Positions 42,822 through 50,659 of a DNA stretch of 64,000 bases are shown piece after piece; the stretch's first letter is position 1, and every line of letters begins with the position of its first letter. The stretch is from contig NZ_FNUK01000001.1 in NCBI RefSeq assembly GCF_900108045.1, positions 1 through 64,000 of the forward strand. The letters run 5' to 3'. The notes below the pieces were generated by a model, which saw only the letters and a list, made by a program, of their open reading frames with translations, ran no database searches and was not told the DNA's origin. This stretch comes from Caloramator fervidus. GTDB taxonomy: Bacteria > Bacillota > Clostridia > Clostridiales > Caloramatoraceae. The translations under genes were made by a program, and so were the position numbers.

Positions 42822-43886
42822 ATGATATATGCGGTTATATTATCCGGTGGATTAGGCCTTAGATTTTGGCCAAAGTCAAGAAAGAATTTACCTAAACAAT
42901 TTTTAAGGGTTCTTGGAGAAAAGACTATGATTGAAAACACTGTTGAAAGAATTTCAAATATAATCCCAAACGATAGGATATGCGTTGTTACAAATAATAT
43001 TTACGTTGACAAGATAAATGAAATATTAAAAATTAAAAGTTCTAACATATTTAAAGAGCCTTTAAATAGAGAGACGGCATCCTGCATAGGTCTTGCAGCT
43101 ATTAAACTTTTAAAAAGGGATTTTGAAGCTACTATGGTTGTTTTGCCTTCAGATCATTTTATACAAGGTCAAGAGGAGTTTGAAAAAGCTATAATAAAGG
43201 CAATAGATGTTGCTCAAGATGGAGACTATCTTGTAACCTTTGGAATTACTCCAACAAGGCCAGAGTCGGGATATGGATATATAGAAGTTGGTGATAGCAT
43301 AGAAGAGGGGGTTTATAAGGTAAAGCGCTTTATAGAGAAGCCTAACGTTGATGTTGCGGCTTCTTTAATAGAAAAGGGAAATTTTTTGTGGAATAGCGGA
43401 ATGTTTGTATGGAGGGCAGACAGACTTCTTAGGGAGATTAAAAAGTATCTTCCAGATCTTTATAAGAACCTTATGAGAATCTATGAATATATAGGAACTC
43501 CTGATGAGGAAAGAGTTATTAGAGAAGAGTATGAAAAGATAGATGGAATTTCAATAGATTTTGGAGTTATGCAAAGGACCCATAGGGCAGTTGTAATACC
43601 AACTAATTTTGTTTGGGATGATATAGGAAGTTTTACATCCCTTGAAAGATTTTTAAATAAAGATGAAAACGGGAATGTAATATCAAATTGTGAAGCAGCA
43701 GTTTTGGATGTTAAAAATACTACGATAATAGGGGAAAAAAGGCTTGTTGCAGCAATAGGAGTTAAGGATATGCTTATTGTTGATACCGATGATGTTGTTC
43801 TTATATGCCCTAAAGATAGAAGCCAAAGTATAAAGGATCTTGTAAAAAAGATTTCGAATGTAGAAGAACTAGAAAGATTTATATAA
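42822..43886 (+). CDS. manC: Mannose-1-phosphate guanylyltransferase
   Basis: 354 aa, full length for a single-domain enzyme. It makes GDP-mannose from GTP and mannose-1-phosphate. Motifs: ILSGGLGLRFWPKSRKNLPKQFL (nucleotide-binding loop), VVLPSDHFI, RPESGYGYIEVG, FIEKPNVDVA, and FLWNSGMFVW. The bifunctional isomerase domain of PMI-GMP enzymes is absent. The product would feed mannosyl transfer, and two mannosyltransferase-like GT4 genes lie 400-6600 bp downstream. Its ribosome site lies inside a terminator-like hairpin (42778-42821). Confidence 0.92.
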   Translation: MIYAVILSGGLGLRFWPKSRKNLPKQFLRVLGEKTMIENTVERISNIIPNDRICVVTNNIYVDKINEILKIKSSNIFKEPLNRETASCIGLAAIKLLKRDFEATMVVLPSDHFIQGQEEFEKAIIKAIDVAQDGDYLVTFGITPTRPESGYGYIEVGDSIEEGVYKVKRFIEKPNVDVAASLIEKGNFLWNSGMFVWRADRLLREIKKYLPDLYKNLMRIYEYIGTPDEERVIREEYEKIDGISIDFGVMQRTHRAVVIPTNFVWDDIGSFTSLERFLNKDENGNVISNCEAAVLDVKNTTIIGEKRLVAAIGVKDMLIVDTDDVVLICPKDRSQSIKDLVKKISNVEELERFI

Positions 43887-43928
43887 TATTTGAATATAAT
43901 ATAATAAAAAATTTATAAGGGGCATATT

Positions 43929-44249
43929 ATGGGAGATAATTTAGAAAAAGCAGGCTTTGTTTTAAAATATGATAATTTAAAAAATCTTTTAGAGTGTGAA
44001 TTAACTCCTTTGATGGATATTCTTTTAAAAATTTCATATATATCCGTTAATTTTGCCAATACTGCAAGTATAATAAAGAATATCACTATAAATGAAACCC
44101 ATGAAGTGGAGGAATTTTTGGACATAGTTTTTGATATGAGGAAGGTTGCAGACAAACTTGAGGATATAATAGAATATCGTTCTGATATTTTGTTTAAAGT
44201 TATAAAGTCAGGAATTTTTGATGCAAAAAATATTTTAGAAAAAAAATAA
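43929..44249 (+). CDS. Small helical protein of unknown function
   Basis: 106 aa, soluble and predicted almost wholly helical (LKNLLECELTPLMDILLKISYISVNFANTASIIKNI, EVEEFLDIVFDMRKVADKLEDIIEYR). No family recognised, no signal peptide. It stands alone between manC and the GT4 gene. A ribosome site (AAGGGG) lies 6 nt before the ATG, and codon use matches its neighbours. It is probably a real gene because of its clean start and terminator. Confidence 0.55.
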   Translation: MGDNLEKAGFVLKYDNLKNLLECELTPLMDILLKISYISVNFANTASIIKNITINETHEVEEFLDIVFDMRKVADKLEDIIEYRSDILFKVIKSGIFDAKNILEKK

Positions 44250-44290
44250 ACTTATCCCCCGCCTTTATAAGTGGGGGATAAGTTTATATA
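44248..44290. terminator. Bidirectional terminator at convergent gene ends
   Basis: AAACTTATCCCCC (44248-44260) pairs with GGGGGATAAGTTT (44273-44285). It serves the plus-strand gene ending at 44249 and the minus-strand GT4 gene, whose stop codon lies in the loop. Confidence 0.8.
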
Positions 44291-45383
44291 TGTCTAGAGT
44301 TTCTTTTGCTGTTTTTTCCCATGAAAAAAATTTACTTCTTTCATATCCTTTATTTGCAATATCCTCCCTAAGCTTATCATTTGAAATAAGCTCTTCAATT
44401 GAGTTTTTAAGCTTATCTGTATCTTTAGGGTCTATAAGTATAGCTCCGTCTTTAACTATTTCTGGGATTGATGTTACATTTGAAGTTATTACGGCGGTTT
44501 TACAGGACATAGCTTCAAGAGGAGGAAGTCCAAAACCCTCATAAAGGGAAGGATATATAAAAATTAAGCAGGCGTTGTAAAATATAGGAAGCATCTCATA
44601 GGGGACATATCCTGTAAATATAATCTTTCCTTCTAGATTAAATTTTTGGCACATTTTTTCAAGCTCTTCTTTTTCATCTTTTATCTGACCTACTATAACA
44701 AGCCTTATATCTTTGGTTAGATTTTTTATCAATTTTGAATAGGCAAGTATTATTGATTTTACGTTTTTTCTTGAGCTAAATCCCCCAAGATAAAGAAGAA
44801 AGTCAAAATCTATGTTATATTTTTTCTTTAATATAAATTTGCATATTTCTTTATCAAGAGGTCTAAAATATTTTTCTGCTGCAAGGTATGTTACTTTTAT
44901 TTTTGATTCATCTACATTAAAAAATCTTATTATATCGTTTTTTGAATAATTTGAAACTGTAATTATTAAATCAGAGTTTTCGATTATGCTTGGCATTTGG
45001 GATAAAAATTTTTTTAAATATCCTTTTCCAACAGTTTCTGGCATAACATAGGGTATAAGATCGTGGATTGTTGTTATCATCTTGCATTTTTTATCTTTAG
45101 GGAAACCTATTCCGTTTTGGGGAAGGTGATATAAATCTATTTTATTTTTTTCAAGGTTTTTAGGTATAAAGTATTCTTCAAAAAATCTATGATGTTTTCT
45201 TGATGTAATGCATACCTTTATGTTGCTTTTTACAATTTTATCATAGTTGTCTCCTTGCCAGTAAAGAAGATATTGGTTTTCGTCATCTAAAAGGGATATA
45301 TATTTTAGTATATTTTGAATATATGTTCCAATTCCAGTTCCTGAATACCAATTAAAGCCCCTTGCGTCTATAGCAATTTTCAT
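44265..45383 (-). CDS. GT4 glycosyltransferase of the spore-coat (CotS) cluster
   Basis: 372 aa, GT-B fold. N-terminal IAIDARGFNWYSGTGIGTYIQN is typical of MtfB/WbaZ-like mannosyltransferases. The donor-binding half has LYLGGFSSRKNVKSII, VIVGQIKDEKE and the EX7E-like motif in FIYPSLYEGFGLPPLEAMSC. The likely donor is GDP-mannose, which agrees with manC nearby (inference). It is transcribed divergently from the CotS-type gene at 45505 and is similar along its whole length to the gene at 48377-49489. Ribosome site AGGAGTGA. Confidence 0.85.
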   Translation of the reverse strand: MKIAIDARGFNWYSGTGIGTYIQNILKYISLLDDENQYLLYWQGDNYDKIVKSNIKVCITSRKHHRFFEEYFIPKNLEKNKIDLYHLPQNGIGFPKDKKCKMITTIHDLIPYVMPETVGKGYLKKFLSQMPSIIENSDLIITVSNYSKNDIIRFFNVDESKIKVTYLAAEKYFRPLDKEICKFILKKKYNIDFDFLLYLGGFSSRKNVKSIILAYSKLIKNLTKDIRLVIVGQIKDEKEELEKMCQKFNLEGKIIFTGYVPYEMLPIFYNACLIFIYPSLYEGFGLPPLEAMSCKTAVITSNVTSIPEIVKDGAILIDPKDTDKLKNSIEELISNDKLREDIANKGYERSKFFSWEKTAKETLDIYKLIPHL

Positions 45384-45450
45384 TTTATCACTCCTAAATT
45401 GATTATATTCTATTTATATTACTTTAATTTCTTTTTTGTGCATATTGATC

Positions 45451-45477
45451 ACACAATTTAAAGATTTACATATTATA
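45451..45477 (+). promoter_or_regulatory. Sigma-K-type promoter of the CotS-family gene
   Basis: AC (45451-45452), 16 nt, CATATTATA (45469-45477), which fits the sigma-K consensus AC-N16/17-CATANNNTA. The start codon at 45505 is 28 nt further on. Expression late in the mother cell would suit a coat protein. Confidence 0.55.
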
Positions 45478-45504
45478 AATTAGAATGCTTTTAAAAGTGA
45501 GACT

Positions 45505-46509
45505 ATGAGGGAATTAATTAGTTTAATTGAAAATAAATATAATATTAAAGTTTTAAACATAGAAAAGCACAAAAATGTTTACAAAATATATTCAGATAAA
45601 AATTACTGTCTTAAAGTTTCAAGATATCAAAGGGAGGAGTTTGAATTTATTTTAGCTTGTATAAATCACCTTTTAAAAAAGGGATTTAAAAATGTTCTAC
45701 CTATTATTAAAACTTGTGATGGTGAGGATTTTATAGAACTTAATGATTCCTTTGCTTTTTTAACGGATTGGGTTGAATCAAGGCATTTAGATTTTAAAAA
45801 TCCTGTTGAACTTAAAATGGCGGTTGAAACTTTAGCAAATCTTCATCTAGCCTCTAGAAATTTTCAATATAAAAAAGTAAAGGGACGAAATCTTTATGGA
45901 AAATGGATAGATAAGTTTGAAAAAAGATTAAATCAACTTTTGATATTTAAATCAATTATAGTTTCAAAGGATGAAAAAACAGAATTTGATAAAGTATATT
46001 TAAAGCACATAGATATTCATTATAAGCAAGGTTTAGATTCTATTAAAAAGCTTAAGCAATCAAGATACTTTGAGATAGTTGAAAAGCATAAAAGATTAAA
46101 TGAATTTTGTCATCACGATAGCGCAAATCACAATTTTTTAGTAGATGATCTTTTAAACGTATATTTAATAGACTTTGACTATTGTGTTTTAGATTCTCAT
46201 CTTCATGATTTAGCCAGCATAATCATAAGAAGTTTAAGATATGGAAATTGGAGTATAGATACTTTAAAGTATATACTTTCGATTTATTCAAGAATTATTC
46301 CTATAGAAGATCAAGAAGTTTACCTTATATACTGCTTTATGGAATTTCCACAGGATTTTTGGCAGGTAGGGCTTCAGTATTATGTAGAAAATCAGCCTTG
46401 GGAGGAAGATGTTTTTCTAAAAAGGCTTTTTAGGGTTACGGAGGATCATAAAGAAAGGTTTAATTTTTTAGATGAGTTTTATAAAGAATTAGGGGTGGGG
46501 TTATGTTAA
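45505..46509 (+). CDS. CotS-family spore coat kinase-like protein (first copy)
   Basis: 334 aa with an aminoglycoside-phosphotransferase/CotS kinase fold. The catalytic loop is FCHHDSANHNFL (Asp base and metal-binding Asn) and the metal motif is LIDFDYC, both complete. CotS proteins are spore coat components in Bacillus; their substrates are unknown. N-terminal lobe is short (VYKIYSDKNYCLKVSRYQREEF). It overlaps the next gene by 7 nt. A sigma-K-like promoter lies upstream and the GT4 gene is divergent. The ribosome site is weak (GTGAG). Confidence 0.82.
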   Translation: MRELISLIENKYNIKVLNIEKHKNVYKIYSDKNYCLKVSRYQREEFEFILACINHLLKKGFKNVLPIIKTCDGEDFIELNDSFAFLTDWVESRHLDFKNPVELKMAVETLANLHLASRNFQYKKVKGRNLYGKWIDKFEKRLNQLLIFKSIIVSKDEKTEFDKVYLKHIDIHYKQGLDSIKKLKQSRYFEIVEKHKRLNEFCHHDSANHNFLVDDLLNVYLIDFDYCVLDSHLHDLASIIIRSLRYGNWSIDTLKYILSIYSRIIPIEDQEVYLIYCFMEFPQDFWQVGLQYYVENQPWEEDVFLKRLFRVTEDHKERFNFLDEFYKELGVGLC

Positions 46510-47351
46510 AGGAAATTGATTGTAAAGAATGGAAGGTAGTTTATGCAAAATATCTTCAGGATTATTTGTATCAAAGAGGTTTTAGAAAAGTTATTGAAAT
46601 AAAGTATAACAAAGAAGGAAAGCTTTATACTATAAAGCAAAATAAACTTTTTATACAAATTGAAAAAATAGATGGAAAACCTTTGGGGCTTTATAATGAT
46701 AAAAACATAAAGGAATTTGTAAGGGTTTTAGCTGAGTTTCATAATGCTTCTGAAGGTTTTTCAAAGCCCCCTGGGGTTAAGATGAATGTAAAATGGGGAA
46801 AAACTTTAGAAAAGTATAAGAAACTTGTTAAAAGTCTCGAAAAATTTAAAGATATTATAAAGGACAAAAAAGATTTAACTGAATTTGAAAAGACTGTAGA
46901 ACCTTATGTTGACAGTCTTTTGAAAAGAAGTAAGGATATAATGAAGATTTTCAGAAGCATAAATTATCTTATGGCCCTTGAAGATAGCATGAAAAGAAAA
47001 GAAATATGTTTAAATAAAATATCAAAAAATACAGCTTTAAAAACTAAAAGAGGAATAATTATCATAGATATATTTAATTCAGGATATAACATGATAGAGG
47101 AGGATATTGCAAAGCTTGTAAAAAAGGTAATAGAAAAAACAGGCAAAAAGGATATGTTTGATGTTATAATATCTGAATATAATAAAGTAAGGCCTTTAAG
47201 TCAAAGTTCTGTTGAATATATAAAAGCTCATGTATCTTTTCCTTATGATACACTAAAAATTATTTCAAAATATCTAAAGGGTGAAGAAGTTGATTTAAAG
47301 AAGCTTAAAAAGGCTGTCTATAAAGATGATATATGTAATTTGGGGGTGTAA
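46503..47351 (+). CDS. CotS-like probable pseudokinase
   Basis: 282 aa, shorter than its neighbours. It follows the CotS layout (YTIKQNKLFIQIEKIDGKPLG, LAEFHNASEGFS, EFEKTVEPYVDSLLKRS), but where the catalytic loop HHDxxxHN should be it reads LNKISKN, so the base Asp is lost, and DFD is replaced by DIF. It therefore probably lacks phosphotransfer activity. It is intact, has a strong ribosome site (GGGGTGGGG) and overlaps the active-looking paralogue upstream, so it is not a decaying pseudogene. A structural or scaffolding role in the coat is plausible. Confidence 0.7.
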   Translation: MLKEIDCKEWKVVYAKYLQDYLYQRGFRKVIEIKYNKEGKLYTIKQNKLFIQIEKIDGKPLGLYNDKNIKEFVRVLAEFHNASEGFSKPPGVKMNVKWGKTLEKYKKLVKSLEKFKDIIKDKKDLTEFEKTVEPYVDSLLKRSKDIMKIFRSINYLMALEDSMKRKEICLNKISKNTALKTKRGIIIIDIFNSGYNMIEEDIAKLVKKVIEKTGKKDMFDVIISEYNKVRPLSQSSVEYIKAHVSFPYDTLKIISKYLKGEEVDLKKLKKAVYKDDICNLGV

Positions 47352-47363
47352 GGGGTGGACTTT

Positions 47364-48362
47364 ATGTCCAAAGATAGAAGAGAGCTTTCCTGCTTTTACC
47401 TTGATGATAAATTGTTTGATGCTTTTAATTTAAAGGTTTCCGAGGCTGTTCCTGTAAGATCTGTTTTTATTCTTGAAACGGATAAAGGGGTTAAGATATT
47501 AAAAAGGGTAAAATATGATATAGAAGATCTTATGTTTATATATAATTCATTAAATAAAATAAGAGAAAATTATGCTTATGTTGTAAACTTTAGACTTACA
47601 AAAGATGAAAAACCTTATTTGATTTATAATGATGAAGTTTATGTAGTTTTAGATTGCATTAATGCAAGGGAAGCCTTATTTGAAAATCCTTTGGACTTGA
47701 AAAAGGTTTCAATTAACCTTGCAAGATTTCATAAAGCAGGAGAAAATATAGAAAGTTATGAAAGAAGAAATTTAAAAGGTAAGATGATAGAAAGGTTAGC
47801 TTTAAGAATAAAAAATTTAGAAAAATTTAAAGACATTGCAGATATGCATGTTAATAAAACAAGATTTGATGAGATTTTTCTACAAAATGTGGATTATTAT
47901 ATTGAAAAAATAAAGGAAGCTGTGGATTTTCTTGAAAGGGCAGATTATAAGAATTTAAAAGATTGTGTTTTTTGCCATCATGACCTTGCTCATCATAATG
48001 TTATGATAGATGAACAAGATAATGTATATTTTGTGGATTTTGACTTTTGTATTTTAGATTCAAGAATTCATGATCTTGCAAATATTATAAACAAAGCTTT
48101 AAAGGACAATAATTTTACCGTTGATACAGCAAACATTATTTTAGATAATTATTGTAAAGAATACAAACTTTCTAAACACGAGATAAACATATTATATGGG
48201 CTTTTGCTTTTCCCTAAAGATTTTTACGATATATCAAGGGATTATTATTTCAAAACCAAACTTTGGGATGAGGAAGAATATCTAGATAAGCTTATAAGAA
48301 AAGCAGGGTATAAAGAGGATATAGACAAGTTTTTAAAGGATTTTAAAAAGATATGGTTATAG
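47364..48362 (+). CDS. CotS-family spore coat kinase-like protein (second active-looking copy)
   Basis: 332 aa. Full CotS-like kinase fold with FCHHDLAHHNVM (catalytic Asp and Asn) and FVDFDFC. N-lobe: SVFILETDKGVKILKRVKYDIED. It lies 12 nt after the pseudokinase gene and ends at a bidirectional terminator facing the second GT4 gene. The ATG at 47364 is chosen because GGGGTGG lies 5-6 nt upstream; a GTG at 47355 overlaps that site. Substrate unknown. Confidence 0.82.
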   Translation: MSKDRRELSCFYLDDKLFDAFNLKVSEAVPVRSVFILETDKGVKILKRVKYDIEDLMFIYNSLNKIRENYAYVVNFRLTKDEKPYLIYNDEVYVVLDCINAREALFENPLDLKKVSINLARFHKAGENIESYERRNLKGKMIERLALRIKNLEKFKDIADMHVNKTRFDEIFLQNVDYYIEKIKEAVDFLERADYKNLKDCVFCHHDLAHHNVMIDEQDNVYFVDFDFCILDSRIHDLANIINKALKDNNFTVDTANIILDNYCKEYKLSKHEINILYGLLLFPKDFYDISRDYYFKTKLWDEEEYLDKLIRKAGYKEDIDKFLKDFKKIWL

Positions 48363-48386
48363 GTCCCTATTGGGACCTAATTTTTT
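48360..48386. terminator. Bidirectional terminator between cotS-like and GT4 genes
   Basis: TAGGTCCC (48360-48367) pairs with GGGACCTA (48372-48379), followed by ATTTTTT. It starts with the stop codon of the plus-strand gene and reaches the stop codon of the minus-strand gene. Confidence 0.8.
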
Positions 48387-49489
48387 AAAAGTTTATATAT
48401 CATAATAGTTTCTATTGCCGTTTTTCTCCATGAATAGTAAGAGCTTCTTAAAAGGCCTTTTAGTTTAAGATTTTCGTAAAGTTTTTTATCTTCGATAAGC
48501 ATAAGCATTTTTTCTGAGATATCATAGGGGTTTTTAGGATCTATATATAAAGCATCTTCCTTTAATATCTCAGGTATTGATGTAGAAAAGGATGCTATAA
48601 CTGGAGTTCCACAGGCCATAGCTTCAAGAGGAGGCAGACCAAATCCTTCATAAAAGGATGGATACACAAGCATGTAGGCGGCATTGTAAAATAAAGGTAA
48701 ATCCTCAACTTCAATAAATCCAGGGAATAATACATCGTTTTTAAGGCCTAAGTTGTATGCAAGGTCTCTATAATCATAGTAAGAACGCCCTTTTTTTCCA
48801 AGTATCACAAGTTTGAAGTTTCCTATTTTATTTTTAATAATGCTAAAGGCTTGTATTAGTCCTTTTATGTTTTTTCTTGGGCTAAATCCCCCAACATAAA
48901 GTATAAAGTCATCTTCTATACCATATTTTTCTTTTAATTTAGCTTTACATAAATTTTTATTCATGGGTTTATAAATATCTTCTGCTGCAAGATAAGTTAC
49001 ATATATTTTTTCTTCAGGATATCCTAAAGTTTTTGCTATGTCTTTTTTTGAGTATTCTGATACGGTTATTATAGCATCGCACATTGGAACTATTTTTGGA
49101 ACTTCTTGAAGATATATTTTAAGATATTGAGGACCTACTGTTTCAGGCATTTTATATGGTATAACATCGTGAAGGGTTATTATGAATTTACAATTTTTTT
49201 CACAAGGAAGTCCGATACCATTTTGAGGAACGTGGTATATTTCAATTCCTGTATCTGTTAATATGTTTGGTATATCGACTTCTTCCCAAAAAGTTTCCTT
49301 GTTGTATTTTTCTATATTTTTTACTTTAAAGTTTTCATCAAGCTCAAAGTCAAGGCTTCCTTCAAGAAAGAGAAGATACTTATTCTCTTTATCTAGAAGA
49401 GATATGTTTTTAATAAGCTGATAGGTATAAGTTCCTATCCCTGTTCCTCTATACCAAACCGCTGCCCTTGAGTCTATACCTATATTCAT
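48377..49489 (-). CDS. GT4 glycosyltransferase of the spore-coat cluster (second copy)
   Basis: 370 aa, GT-B fold, clearly a paralogue of the gene at 44265-45383: GIDSRAAVWYRGTGIGTYTYQLIKN at the start, YHVPQNGIGLPCEKNCKFIITLHDVIPYKMPETVG, LYVGGFSPRKNIKGLIQAF, and the EX7E-type motif in VYPSFYEGFGLPPLEAMACGTPVIA. MtfB/WbaZ-like, so GDP-mannose is the likely donor. A sigma-K-like promoter lies upstream on the minus strand. It is divergent from the third active-looking CotS gene at 49599. Confidence 0.85.
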   Translation of the reverse strand: MNIGIDSRAAVWYRGTGIGTYTYQLIKNISLLDKENKYLLFLEGSLDFELDENFKVKNIEKYNKETFWEEVDIPNILTDTGIEIYHVPQNGIGLPCEKNCKFIITLHDVIPYKMPETVGPQYLKIYLQEVPKIVPMCDAIITVSEYSKKDIAKTLGYPEEKIYVTYLAAEDIYKPMNKNLCKAKLKEKYGIEDDFILYVGGFSPRKNIKGLIQAFSIIKNKIGNFKLVILGKKGRSYYDYRDLAYNLGLKNDVLFPGFIEVEDLPLFYNAAYMLVYPSFYEGFGLPPLEAMACGTPVIASFSTSIPEILKEDALYIDPKNPYDISEKMLMLIEDKKLYENLKLKGLLRSSYYSWRKTAIETIMIYKLLKN

Positions 49490-49517
49490 AAAATCACCTT
49501 TTAAAATGTATACAGTT

Positions 49518-49545
49518 TATAATATGAAAAAAACTTTTGATTTGT
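49518..49545 (-). promoter_or_regulatory. Sigma-K-type promoter of the second GT4 gene
   Basis: On the minus strand: AC (49545-49544), 17 nt, CATATTATA (49526-49518). The GT4 start codon at 49489 lies 29 nt downstream. It is the same -10 sequence as at 45469, facing the other way. Confidence 0.55.
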
Positions 49546-49598
49546 GAATACTCATAAAACAAATTAAGAAAACATAAAAATTATTAGGGGGTGGTAGA

Positions 49599-50579
49599 AT
49601 GGTTAGAGAAACAGAAATTTCAACACAGTTTGGATTTGAAATAAAAGAGCTTATACCTAAAAGAGGAGTATATCTTGCAAAAACTGATAAGGGAAATAAA
49701 TGTTTGAAAAAGGTAAATTATGGGCCTCATAAGTTAATGTATATATATAAAGCTAAAGAGCATATAATAAACAATGGTTTTCCATGGATAGATAAAAATG
49801 AGTTATCTTTAAATGGAGTGCCGTATGCTTTTGTTAATGATGATATATATGTTGTTACAGAATGGATAGATGGAAGAGAATGTGATTTTAGGGATGAAAA
49901 GGATTTAGAAACTGCAGCAAAGACTTTAGCAAGATTTCATTTATCTGCAAGGAATTTTGTTCCTGAAGATAATCTAAAGGCAAGGAACGATATAGGTAAA
50001 CTTCCTTATACCTTTGAAAAAAGGCTTTCAACTTTAAATAAAATGAGGGATCTTGCAAGGAAGAATAAAAAGAAAACTGAATTTGATATGCTTTATCTTG
50101 AAAACGTTGATTTTTATATAGATCTTGCAAAAAGGGCTATAAAAATTTTGGATCTTGAGGCTTATAATAGGGTGTGTCAAAAGGATTTACAAGATAAGGT
50201 TCTTTGCCACCATGATTTTACTTATCATAATATATTAATAAAGGAAAATGGAGAGGTTTATATAGTAGATTTTGATTATTGCAAGGAAGAAATACAGGTT
50301 TATGATTTATCCACTCTTATGGTAAAGGCGTTAAAGAGGGTGGACTGGGATGTTGAAAAAGGAAGGTTGATAGTTGAAAGCTATAATTTAATAAAGCCTC
50401 TTACAAAGGATGAGATGAATGTTTTAAAGGCCCTTTTAACCTTCCCTCAGAGATTTTGGAGAGTGGCTAATAGGTATTATTATAAAGAGCCAGGCTGGAA
50501 TGAACAAAGCTTTACTAAAAAGATAAAGGAAATATTAGCAGAGAAAGAAAATTATATGAATTTCATAGAAAGTTTTTAA
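49599..50579 (+). CDS. CotS-family spore coat kinase-like protein (third active-looking copy)
   Basis: 326 aa. Catalytic loop LCHHDFTYHNIL with Asp and Asn and metal motif IVDFDYC are complete. N-lobe: RGVYLAKTDKGNKCLKKVNYGPHKLMYIYKA; hinge ENDDIYVVTEWIDGRECDF-like. It is most similar in layout to the gene at 47364. Ribosome site GGGGGTGG, 6 nt from the ATG. It ends at a strong terminator, and yabG follows on its own transcript. A coat role is inferred from family and neighbours. Confidence 0.82.
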   Translation: MVRETEISTQFGFEIKELIPKRGVYLAKTDKGNKCLKKVNYGPHKLMYIYKAKEHIINNGFPWIDKNELSLNGVPYAFVNDDIYVVTEWIDGRECDFRDEKDLETAAKTLARFHLSARNFVPEDNLKARNDIGKLPYTFEKRLSTLNKMRDLARKNKKKTEFDMLYLENVDFYIDLAKRAIKILDLEAYNRVCQKDLQDKVLCHHDFTYHNILIKENGEVYIVDFDYCKEEIQVYDLSTLMVKALKRVDWDVEKGRLIVESYNLIKPLTKDEMNVLKALLTFPQRFWRVANRYYYKEPGWNEQSFTKKIKEILAEKENYMNFIESF

Positions 50580-50603
50580 TCCGGGATTTCCCGGATTTTT
50601 TTG
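50578..50603 (+). terminator. Terminator before yabG
   Basis: AATCCGGGA (50578-50586) pairs with TCCCGGATT (50589-50597), followed by TTTTTG. It starts inside the stop codon. Confidence 0.8.
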
Positions 50604-50659
50604 TCAATATTTTATTTGACTACATATTATGTAATATAGAAATATCAAAGGATGGTATT

